This document shows, in pieces, positions 9,101 through 15,242 of a stretch of 33,408 bases of DNA. The stretch is from Candidatus Hydrogenedentota bacterium. GTDB taxonomy: Bacteria; UBA8481; J006. The position numbers and the translations under genes were made by a program. The stretch's first letter is position 1, and every line of letters starts with the position of its first letter. Where the stretch lies: contig RFFU01000101.1 of the NCBI GenBank assembly GCA_003697085.1, positions 1-33,408 of the forward strand, read 5' to 3'. Under the pieces are notes generated by a model. That model saw nothing but the letters and a program-made list of their open reading frames with translations, was not told where the DNA came from and ran no database searches.

Positions 9101-9652
9101 CGACGGGGCGGAGAACCCGTTTCAGACCGCGATGTCGTCAGCCATCTTCTTTATCCTCAGGTCGCCGAAGAATTCCGCGAGCATCGGCGCGAGTTCGGCA
9201 ATACCTCGGTCCTTCCCACCACCGTCTTTCTTTACGGATTGAAACCGGGGCAGGAGATTTCGTTCGATATCGAGGAAGGGAAGACCCTGTTCATAAAATT
9301 GATGGCGGTTTCGGAACCGGACGAGGAGGGGTATCGCACGCTCTTTTTCGAGTTGAACGGGCACCCCCGTGACGTTCGGGTCTTTGATCGAAGTCGCGGT
9401 GAACCGAAGAAGGAACGTCCGAAGGCGGATCCGGATAATCTCCACCAACTCGGTTCTCCCTTGCCCGGCCGTGTGATTCAGGTGAAGGCCGAGGCGGGGG
9501 CGAAGGTGGCGAAAGGAGAGACGCTGTTCGTGTTGGAAGCGATGAAGATGGAGACGAGTGTTGCAGCGCCCCGGGACGGCCAGATCCACGAAGTGCTCGT
9601 GGCAGTCGGCGATACGGTGGACGCGGGCGACCTGATCCTCACCTTCGAATAG
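6155..9652 (+). CDS. pyc: Pyruvate carboxylase, single-chain
   Basis: A 1165-residue biotin enzyme that makes oxaloacetate from pyruvate, bicarbonate and ATP. It contains, in order, an N-terminal biotin carboxylase with ATP-grasp (about 10-460; ANRGEIAIR at the start, GGGGRGMRV, EMNTRIQVEHTVTEM), the carboxyltransferase (about 549-830; LLVTDTTFRDAHQSL, and AIKDMAGLL whose Lys727 is the residue carboxylated in this family), the PYC/OADA conserved domain (about 850-1040), and a C-terminal biotinyl domain with EAMKMET, where Lys1131 is the biotin site. The length is normal for the one-chain alpha4 type. A biotin ligase would be encoded elsewhere. The start could also be the ATG at 6167, four codons downstream. 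It stands alone as a transcription unit, converging with the minus-strand hydrolase gene. Confidence 0.97.
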   Translation: MEKEMSVTIRKIERVLVANRGEIAIRVLRAATELGFRTIAIYSEEDRLSLHRYKADESYLVGKGKGPLRAYLGIEEIIALAKEKNVDAIHPGYGFLSENADFARACERAGILFIGPPARQIARMGDKVEGRKLARRHGLHLIPGSRGAVSLKGALDFASREGYPVILKAAFGGGGRGMRVAHSARELKKYYEEARRESETAFGRSEIFVERYIERPKHIEVQLMGDHYGNVVHCWDRDCSIQRRHQKVIEIAPTPLFLDGEAGIRMREKICEAAASFGRALGYRNAGTVEFLYDVEAERYYFMEMNTRIQVEHTVTEMVTGLDLVKTQFLVAQGYPLHDSCVGIPYQAAVRSSGVAIQCRITTEDPGNDFMPDYGRLSVYRSPAGHGIRLDAGSAHTGAVITPYYDSLLVKVTSFGRDLREAARRMDRALAEFRVRGVKTNILFLRRVMQDGDFLAKDFRTDYLETHPHLVEAPPAKDRASKLLQYIGEITVNGNPILARREKKRPEVIVEPAGLDPKDGNRVPEGTRDKFRRLGPEKFIEWIKRQRRLLVTDTTFRDAHQSLLATRVRTNDMVRVARYQAERLPEIFSYEMWGGATFDAAMRFLKEDPWERLDALRCRIPNTLFQMLLRGSNAVGYTNYPDNVIKEFVRLAVEGGIDLFRIFDSLNWLPPLRMAIEAVREAGGLAEAAICYTGNIEDPSRKKYNLAYYVKLAKELERAGAQILAIKDMAGLLRPFSARLLVKTLKNEIGIPIHLHTHDTAGIQAATLLVSAEAGVDIVDAALAAMSGLTSQVNLNSLVAALEFHRRSTGLDRTALDELAAYWESVRRNYAPFEPDLRAGTATVYEHEMPGGQYTNLRAQAEAMNLGHRWKEVVEAYRAANRLFGDIVKVTPSSKVVGDLALFMVTNGITEENFFEKAPSLSFPESVIGMLRGELGRPPGGFPPRLRKVILRGEEPIRGRPGSVLPPADFEKTRAELNRKERRRGGEPVSDRDVVSHLLYPQVAEEFREHRREFGNTSVLPTTVFLYGLKPGQEISFDIEEGKTLFIKLMAVSEPDEEGYRTLFFELNGHPRDVRVFDRSRGEPKKERPKADPDNLHQLGSPLPGRVIQVKAEAGAKVAKGETLFVLEAMKMETSVAAPRDGQIHEVLVAVGDTVDAGDLILTFE

Positions 9653-10135
9653 CGGATTGGAGGTCTCTTGCTTCGGGGAAATCAATTACACGCTTTATTC
9701 CGAGACAGGGAAGAAAAGGAAGAAATGATAGAGAAATCGGTTCAATAGCGAAAGTTATGAGCGGGAGATCGTTTCTTTTTTCTGGCAATGAATAAGTCAG
9801 GGGAAATCAAAGCACGAAATCCGAATCCCGACATTCGAAACAGATTCCAAATTCCTACATCGAAGCCGCCTTGTCGCGCCCCCCAGGCGGGAAGATCGTT
9901 CTTGTTTCCTGCGGTTCGAGGTAGGTTTCCGAAAAAAGCACGTAGACCCGTGGCGGAATTTTTTGACCGGTCTTCAGGAATCAGAAGGCATCATCATGTA
10001 TGATGACCTCAGTTTCGTGCTTCGGGCTCCGGCTTCCCACCGAATTTCGATACGTGGATTTCGAATTTTGCTCTTCTTCTTTTTTAACCCAAAATTCTGC
10101 CGAAGAGCCTTCCGTTCAAAGGCCACTCAAATACG
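9653..10135. other. Gene-free stretch between convergent genes
   Basis: No credible gene is present: the small frames here have no coding character. Degenerate pieces of an AGCACGAAA/CCGAAATTCGAAA-type repeat occur at about 9809-9853 and, on the other strand, at about 10013-10074. A short inverted repeat lies at 9991-10006 (TCATCA/TGATGA). I found no convincing rho-independent terminator for either converging gene. Confidence 0.5.
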
Positions 10136-11032
10136 TTATCGCATTGTCCGCCGCAGGAAATCCTCGAGCCGGTTTTCGTATTCCTCGGGGGCATCGGACC
10201 ACGAAAGGGTATGATCGGATTCGGTTTCGTAAAAGGTCTTCTCGCCGGAGGCGGCCTGGAAGAGTCTCTGCCCGCGCTCGATGGGAATCCTCTCATCTCG
10301 GCGGCCGTGGACAACGACGAGCGGCACCGGGCGTTGGGCGAGAAGGGAGGCTGGAGAGATCGCGGTGGGCGGTGTTCCGGTGAGAAATCGATACGCCCAG
10401 AGGGAGAGGCGGGCCGCGGCTCGCGGAAGGTGGTAGGTATGCTCGGCGATGTCTCCGAAGAGGGCGTCAAGCGAATCGAAAGGGGAGTCGAGGAAGAAGC
10501 CGCGGAGTCCGGGATGACGGATAAGGGCCGAAACGACGGTGGCGGCTCCCATCGAGAGGCCGTAACCGACGATGCGGTTCCGGTCGATCTCGTCGCGGCG
10601 CTCGGCCGCTTCCACGGCAACGGTCACATCGAGTGCCTCGTCCAGTCCAAAGGTTGTGCGCGCCGGGCCGCTTCCTCCGTGGTTTCGGAGATCGACGAGG
10701 AGCGCGTGGGCTCCGGTCCGATGAACCACGCGCGCCAGCGGGAGGAGGGAGGACTTGTCGGCGCCGAGACCGTGGACCATTACGACGAGTCCCGCTCCGG
10801 AGTCTCCCGGAATCAACCAGGCCTCGACGGGGACTCCGTCGATGGTAACGAGCTTGAGCGTTTCGAAGGACAGTTGAAAATCGCTCGGCGAAGTCGTGGC
10901 GGGAGGGGAAACGGGATGCATATTGATCCAGAGGATCCCGATCGGAAGGAGGATAGCAAGAACGAGTAGGGAAAGAAGAAGGACGATGCCGAGGCGGGGG
11001 AGAGGAGCGGAGAGAAACGAGAGGGGAGTCAT
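10136..11032 (-). CDS. Membrane-anchored alpha/beta hydrolase
   Basis: A 298-residue protein with one N-terminal hydrophobic helix (about 14-36) and then an alpha/beta-hydrolase domain. It carries the oxyanion-region motif VMVHGLGADKSS, the nucleophile elbow GYGLSMGAA (Ser160), an acid in VVHGRRDERIP (Asp246) and the catalytic His274 in SDHTLSW. The domain should face the periplasm or outside. It resembles the BAAT/dienelactone/BEM46-like serine hydrolases; the substrate is unknown. The reading frame is open for another 101 codons upstream, but that part overlaps the permease gene and has no domain character, so I take the ATG complementary to 11030-11032. It lies 4 bp after the permease stop and is probably cotranscribed. 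Confidence 0.85.
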   Translation of the reverse strand: MTPLSFLSAPLPRLGIVLLLSLLVLAILLPIGILWINMHPVSPPATTSPSDFQLSFETLKLVTIDGVPVEAWLIPGDSGAGLVVMVHGLGADKSSLLPLARVVHRTGAHALLVDLRNHGGSGPARTTFGLDEALDVTVAVEAAERRDEIDRNRIVGYGLSMGAATVVSALIRHPGLRGFFLDSPFDSLDALFGDIAEHTYHLPRAAARLSLWAYRFLTGTPPTAISPASLLAQRPVPLVVVHGRRDERIPIERGQRLFQAASGEKTFYETESDHTLSWSDAPEEYENRLEDFLRRTMR

Positions 11033-11036
11033 CGAG

Positions 11037-13286
11037 TCAGCGGAAGATCCGCGTAAAGTCGATCGCCTCGGTTGCAAGGACGAAGGCGGTCGGGGGAAAG
11101 CCGGAGGTTTTCTCCAGAAGCGAGGCGTAGTAGCGGCTGTAGGATTCGGGAGTTTCGTTTTCCATCGGCTCGCGCATTCCGAGAAAGACGATACGGGCCG
11201 GCGAGGAAGCCTCGCGGATGGTCTGGAAGACGTCACCGGAGGTATGGAGTACGGCCTCGGCGGTGCCGGGAACACGCGCGGCGGCGATGACCTCTTCGAG
11301 GTTGAGCCGCGCCTCCTCGATATCTTCGCCCTCACGGACGACGGTCTTGAGCTCCAGCGATGTCTTTCCCTCCCACTCCGGGCTGGTCATCAGAAGATAA
11401 GCGAGCGTAACCATCAAACCGGCGTTGTTCTTCTTGCGGCCCCACCAGACGTGGATCCGTCCGTGGCCGTGGACGAGCCGATCGGCCGTCGGCTCGCGCA
11501 CAATGATCAAATTCCGGCGCAACTGATGAGCGGAGCAGACGATTCGGGAAAAGGCGGTGAAGTGCTCCGGCTCCTCCGTCTCGCCGAGAATGATCGTATT
11601 GGGGACGAGCGGACCGATGCCATAGTTTCTGACGAGATTGACCGCGCCGGTCATTATGTTGTCGGCGGGGAGGACCTTGACGAGGGCGGGGACGTTGCGT
11701 TTCGAGAGAAATTCCTCGATCGATGTTTTGATGTTGGTGAGGCGGTCGGCCGAAGTATTTTCGGGGACAAGCGTCGCGAAGGTGCTGAAGCCTTTCCCAT
11801 GGGTGATTGCGTCGGCGAGCGCAATGAGGTACCAGCGGGAGGTGGGGCTGCCGCTGAGAACGAGCAAGTGGGGGCGCCAGGTCTTTTCGTCCGGAGGGCG
11901 TTGGGCGAGTTTATAGATGGAGTAACGAGCCACGAGCGAGAGGATTCCATAGCGCAGATCCCCCCAGGCCGCCCGCATCTGCCTCCGCTGGATCCAAAGA
12001 TAGATGGCGGTCGTGACGGACAGCGCGATGATTGTCGCTCCGGAATTGATCATCAACATCACGGCCAGGCATCCGGCGGCTCCCGCCGCCGAGAAATACC
12101 ACGGAACTCGGAACTGTGGTCTCCAAGCGGGCCCGGCGATCAGACCTTCGAAGGCGGCGGAGGTGTTCACGAGACCATAGGAGGTCAGGAAGAACATCGA
12201 GAGCACGGGCGCAATGAAGTTGATTCCACCGGCCAAGATTCCCCCAAGTGCGACGAGAAAGGTGACAGCTGTGGCCAATCGGGGTTCGTCCTTCGGGCCC
12301 GAGGCCTTTCCGAACACCCGCGGGACGATGCCGTCGCGAGCCAAGGCCTGGAGGGTTCGTGGCGCGCCGAGAATTGTACCGACGGCGCTCGAAAGGCTGG
12401 CCCCCCACAGCCCGAGCAGGATCAAGTCGCCCCAGCGCGCCACCCGGCGCATCACGAGCGGGTCGAAAAGAAGTGCTTTGTCGTGGACCTTGATCGAGAG
12501 CCAAACCGGAATGGCCAGGTAAACGAGGTATCCCGTCGCAACCGCCGCCAGGGTTCCGCGAGGGAGTGACCGCTCGGGCTTTTCCAGGTCTCCGGAGAGG
12601 GCAAGCCCCGCCTCGATGCCCGTCACTGCGGGGAAGAAGACGGCGAAGACCTTCCAGAAATGAGCGCGTTCCGGCACCGGGAGAGGTGTATCGGGGGGAG
12701 GCGGGGTCGAGCCGAGGAAGAAGGAGAGGAGCGAGAGCGCGATGACGCCGAGGATGAAATACTGGGTCTTGAGGGTCAGGTCGGCGGATTTGAGAGCCAG
12801 AGCGGTCAAAACGAGGAGCGTGAGGATTCCCACGAGTTGAGGGGACCAGGAAGGATTGAGGCTGACCAGCGATTCGCTGAAACCGGCGATGTAGAAGGAG
12901 ATTCCCAGCGCCTGAGCGAGGAAGAGCGGCAATCCGACGGCCGCTCCGATCTCGAGACCGAGGGAACGCGAGATGATGTAGTAGGCGCCGCCGGCTCCGA
13001 CCCGCATATTCGTCGCGACGGCGGAGATCGAAAGCGCCGTGAAGAAGGTGATGGCTGTCGAGATCGTGACGATCAGAAACGTGCGGGCAAGCCCCACGTG
13101 GCCCAGAACCCAGCCGAAGCGGAGATACATAATGACTCCGAGAATCGTCAGGATGCTCGGCGTATAGACCCCCTGAAAGGTCCCGAATCGGTTTCCTGTT
13201 CCCGAAGCGGAGATGTTTCTCCGGCGGCGCCGCCGCGGCAGGCGCGGGCGAAAGCGGAGGCGTTTTTTGGATGGCAAAAGTCGCAT
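11037..13286 (-). CDS. SLC12/cation-chloride-cotransporter-like APC permease
   Basis: A 749-residue transporter. After a very basic start (13 Arg/Lys in the first 23 residues) comes FGTFQGVYTPSILTILGVIMYLRFGW, the hallmark first helix of the SLC12 branch of the APC superfamily. About twelve membrane helices extend to around residue 430. A cytosolic C-terminal domain of about 300 residues follows with LVLSGSPTSRW, TIILGETEEPEHF and IHVWWGRKKNNAGLM, which recall the C-terminal domain of eukaryotic Na-K-Cl and K-Cl cotransporters. The expected role is coupled movement of ions or amino acids; bacterial members are little characterised. The frame runs open to 13502 through hairpin repeats, but the ATG at 13286 follows a TATCAT box and begins before the conserved region. 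The hydrolase gene follows 4 bp downstream. Confidence 0.85.
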   Translation of the reverse strand: MRLLPSKKRLRFRPRLPRRRRRRNISASGTGNRFGTFQGVYTPSILTILGVIMYLRFGWVLGHVGLARTFLIVTISTAITFFTALSISAVATNMRVGAGGAYYIISRSLGLEIGAAVGLPLFLAQALGISFYIAGFSESLVSLNPSWSPQLVGILTLLVLTALALKSADLTLKTQYFILGVIALSLLSFFLGSTPPPPDTPLPVPERAHFWKVFAVFFPAVTGIEAGLALSGDLEKPERSLPRGTLAAVATGYLVYLAIPVWLSIKVHDKALLFDPLVMRRVARWGDLILLGLWGASLSSAVGTILGAPRTLQALARDGIVPRVFGKASGPKDEPRLATAVTFLVALGGILAGGINFIAPVLSMFFLTSYGLVNTSAAFEGLIAGPAWRPQFRVPWYFSAAGAAGCLAVMLMINSGATIIALSVTTAIYLWIQRRQMRAAWGDLRYGILSLVARYSIYKLAQRPPDEKTWRPHLLVLSGSPTSRWYLIALADAITHGKGFSTFATLVPENTSADRLTNIKTSIEEFLSKRNVPALVKVLPADNIMTGAVNLVRNYGIGPLVPNTIILGETEEPEHFTAFSRIVCSAHQLRRNLIIVREPTADRLVHGHGRIHVWWGRKKNNAGLMVTLAYLLMTSPEWEGKTSLELKTVVREGEDIEEARLNLEEVIAAARVPGTAEAVLHTSGDVFQTIREASSPARIVFLGMREPMENETPESYSRYYASLLEKTSGFPPTAFVLATEAIDFTRIFR

Positions 13287-13295
13287 TGAAGAAAG

Positions 13296-13301
13296 ATGAT
13301 A
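13296..13301 (-). promoter_or_regulatory. Putative -10 box of the permease gene
   Basis: On the minus strand TATCAT lies 9 nt before the ATG at 13286, with no good -35 and no ribosome binding site in between. Transcription would begin about 3 nt before the start codon, i.e. a leaderless mRNA. Confidence 0.45.
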
Positions 13302-13414
13302 ACACGGCGTGGGAGAAAGGAAACGGAAGAGAGGGAGGAAAGTGGGAACGATCCGGTAGGTTGCAAGGGAGGGGAGAAGGAGGAGGGCGGAAAAAGGAAG
13401 GATTCCCTGGGACC

Positions 13415-13500
13415 GCAGGCATCTTGCCTGCACCGAAAAGATGGAGTGCAGACTCTCCAGTCTGCGGAGTCCTCCTGGAAGCGCGGGCATCCCTGCCCGC
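13415..13500. repeat. Cluster of three different intergenic hairpins
   Basis: Three perfect 7-bp stems sit within 86 bp: GCAGGCA-TCT-TGCCTGC (13415-13431), GCAGACT-CTCC-AGTCTGC (13448-13465) and GCGGGCA-TCCC-TGCCCGC (13483-13500). They lie in the 310-bp gap between the divergently oriented permease gene and tRNA-Val. The same stem types recur at the other repeat clusters. None is followed by a T-run. Confidence 0.8.
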
Positions 13501-13546
13501 ACAAAGACCGTCGCCGATACCCCTTTTATGGGTCCGGACAGCGAAC

Positions 13547-13575
13547 TTGACTTGAGGACCGGGGAAAATTCTAGT
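13547..13575 (+). promoter_or_regulatory. Putative promoter of tRNA-Val
   Basis: TTGACT (13547-13552), 17-bp spacer, TCTAGT (13570-13575). The predicted start near 13582 is about 15 nt before the mature tRNA 5' end at 13597. Confidence 0.55.
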
Positions 13576-13596
13576 AGATTATGTTTGAACGCAGTT

Positions 13597-13670
13597 GGGC
13601 GCGTAACTCAGATGGCTAGAGTGTCACCTTCACACGGTGGAAGTCACAGGTTCGAGTCCTGTCGCGCCCA
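13597..13670 (+). tRNA. tRNA-Val (anticodon CAC)
   Basis: A complete 74-nt cloverleaf is visible: acceptor GGGCGCG pairing with CGCGCCC, D-arm stem ACTC/GAGT, anticodon stem TCACC/GGTGG around loop TTCACAC (anticodon CAC, reading GUG), and T-arm ACAGG-TTCGAGT-CCTGT, with A as discriminator. The CCA end is not encoded. The final 18 nt recur at 13840-13857 as part of a tandem duplication. Confidence 0.95.
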
Positions 13671-13967
13671 GAAATGAGAAACCAAAAAGGAAACGTTTTC
13701 CGATCGAACCAAAGGAAAAGCCCCGTGGACTCGAAGCCCGATGAGCGTCCTGCCTGACGGCAGGCGAGGCGCAGGGATGCGCCGAGAGCGAATCGGGCGG
13801 GTCGGAGAGACGGACGCAGGAGGCGGACGTCGCGGAGACCGAGTCCTGTCGCGCCCAGACATGGGAAACCAAAAAGGAAACGTTTTCCGATCGAACCAAA
13901 GGAAAAGCCCCGTGGACTTGAAGCCCGATGAGCGTCCTGCCCGACGGCGTCCCGAGGCGCAAGGATG
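13653..13967. repeat. Tandem duplication of the tRNA-Val 3' end plus flank
   Basis: The segment 13653-13779 is repeated at 13840-13967 (offset 187 bp) with only a handful of differences and one small indel near the end. Each copy begins with the last 18 nt of the tRNA (CGAGTCCTGTCGCGCCCA). About 110 nt of non-coding sequence follows, including GGAAACGTTTTCC and, in copy 1, a CCTGCC/GGCAGG hairpin. The second copy has no tRNA 5' part. The frames translated from this stretch are not genes. The rest of 13671-14075 holds only the promoter for the next operon. Confidence 0.85.
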
Positions 13968-14040
13968 TTCGCGGCTCTGGGGACGGTCCAATTGAAAATT
14001 TTTCTACACCTTGTCTTTTCCATCGCTGCGTCATCCGCCC

Positions 14041-14069
14041 TTGTAAGGCGTGCCGGGGGAGGATAGGAT
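14041..14069 (+). promoter_or_regulatory. Putative promoter of the DUF4139-moaX operon
   Basis: TTGTAA (14041-14046), 17-bp spacer, TAGGAT (14064-14069). The start of transcription would fall at or next to the ATG at 14076, suggesting a leaderless message. A GGGGGAGG stretch lies 13-20 nt upstream of the ATG and could instead act as a distant ribosome binding site. Confidence 0.45.
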
Positions 14070-14075
14070 TGCGGC

Positions 14076-15242
14076 ATGGTGAAAGCGGTTTGGGAAGGCG
14101 GGTTTCGGAAGGCGGCGGCGGTCTCGTCCCTCGTTGCAATTCTTCTGGTCGGGATGAAAACATCGGCGCGGGTGAAACTGGCGACGTTGCCGGATCGCGC
14201 CTTTCTTTCCCTCTCGCTTGAGAATCCCTCGCGCAGTTTCGTTCAGGAGGAGCGGATTCTGACGCTCCAGGCGGGACTCAACGAGGTCGATTTTTCGTGG
14301 CAAGGCGTTCGAATCGATGCTTCCGCAGTACTGATTGAGATGCTGGATCACCCGGACTCCGTGAAGTTGGTGGCGGTTCGTTATCCTCCGGGCGAAGATG
14401 CGCTCGTTTGGGAGATCGTCTCGGCCGAGCCGGTGACGGAGCGGGTCCGCGTCAGTTATTTTCTGAATGGAATCCGTGAGAACTATTCCTACGCGGCCGT
14501 CGCCGACACGGAAGAGACACGGCTCGATTGGCGGCAATACATCCGCATCGAGAACGCCAGCGGGGAGCGTTTGGAGAACCTGATCGTGCATACAGGGATC
14601 GCGGACCCGTATCAGACGGAGCTGGAAGCCGGCGAGATGCGGAAGACGTTGGTGAACAAGGAGCGGATTCCCTTGAGGAAGCGGTTCGTGTGGGACGCTG
14701 CCAAGAAACCGCATGACCCCTCGAAGGAGAAGAAGAACGTCGGGGTCCCGATCTTCTATGTGATCGAGAACTCCTCGGCGCAAGCGTTGGGGCGTTATCC
14801 GTTGCGTGCGGGGAAGGTTCGCGTTTATCAAGAGGATGCTCACGGATCGAATGCGTTTCTTGGTGAGGATTGGGGACGCTACACGCCCGTCAACGGCGAG
14901 ATGGAGATTCAAGTGGGGGAGTCACGGGACATCGTTGTGACGCGGAAGGAGATATCGAGGGTCAGGAATTTCGAACGCCGGGATCGGGATAACCGCGTCG
15001 TCCTGTACAGCGAGCGTTCGGTTTATGAGGTTACGATCGAGAATTTCCGGAAGGAGGAGTGCGAGGTTCGCGTCCTCGACCATTTCTCAGAGTCGTGGTC
15101 GGTGATCGAATCGACGCATCCGTGGGAAAAGGTGGACAGCCGGACGTTGCGATTCGATGTTCCGGTGCCGGCCGGAGACTCGGTCCCCCTGCGGTTTACG
15201 ATCGAGCGACGAAATTTGGTTCCGGGCGGAGCGCTGGGGTGA
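14076..15242 (+). CDS. Secreted DUF4139-like protein (first of a pair)
   Basis: A 388-residue protein with an N-terminal signal peptide (basic start, then AAAVSSLVAILLVG, cleavage around residue 31). Beta-rich sequence follows: a first domain with ERILTLQAGLNEVDFSW and a C-terminal DUF4139-like domain (about 225-385; VIENSSAQALGRYPLRAGKVRVYQ-type start, then FLGEDWGRYTP and VGESRDIVV). DUF4139 proteins are sandwich-fold proteins of unknown function; in related MuiA-type proteins the domain follows a DUF4140 region. The next gene is a diverged paralogue whose GTG start overlaps this stop codon (GTGA). It is probably periplasmic or surface-exposed. The signal peptide fixes the ATG at 14076 as the start. 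Confidence 0.8.
   Translation: MVKAVWEGGFRKAAAVSSLVAILLVGMKTSARVKLATLPDRAFLSLSLENPSRSFVQEERILTLQAGLNEVDFSWQGVRIDASAVLIEMLDHPDSVKLVAVRYPPGEDALVWEIVSAEPVTERVRVSYFLNGIRENYSYAAVADTEETRLDWRQYIRIENASGERLENLIVHTGIADPYQTELEAGEMRKTLVNKERIPLRKRFVWDAAKKPHDPSKEKKNVGVPIFYVIENSSAQALGRYPLRAGKVRVYQEDAHGSNAFLGEDWGRYTPVNGEMEIQVGESRDIVVTRKEISRVRNFERRDRDNRVVLYSERSVYEVTIENFRKEECEVRVLDHFSESWSVIESTHPWEKVDSRTLRFDVPVPAGDSVPLRFTIERRNLVPGGALG

Noticed and set aside
9991-10006. Short inverted repeat TCATCA-TGTA-TGATGA as an operator
   Set aside because: It lies in the middle of a gap between convergent genes, with no promoter beside it. A 6-bp inverted repeat of this kind is expected by chance.
11033-11335. Extended N-terminus of the alpha/beta hydrolase (101 extra codons)
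   Set aside because: That part overlaps the permease coding sequence and is Arg/Ser/Pro-rich without domain character. The internal ATG at 11032 is followed directly by a membrane anchor and the hydrolase fold.
13287-13502. Extended N-terminus of the permease (about 72 extra codons)
   Set aside because: It would be encoded by intergenic hairpin repeats that occur in non-coding places elsewhere. The conserved transporter sequence starts well after the ATG at 13286.
13784-13857. Possible second, decayed tRNA in the tandem repeat
   Set aside because: Only the last 18 nt of the tRNA are duplicated. No matching acceptor 5' strand, D-arm or anticodon arm can be found at the right distance.
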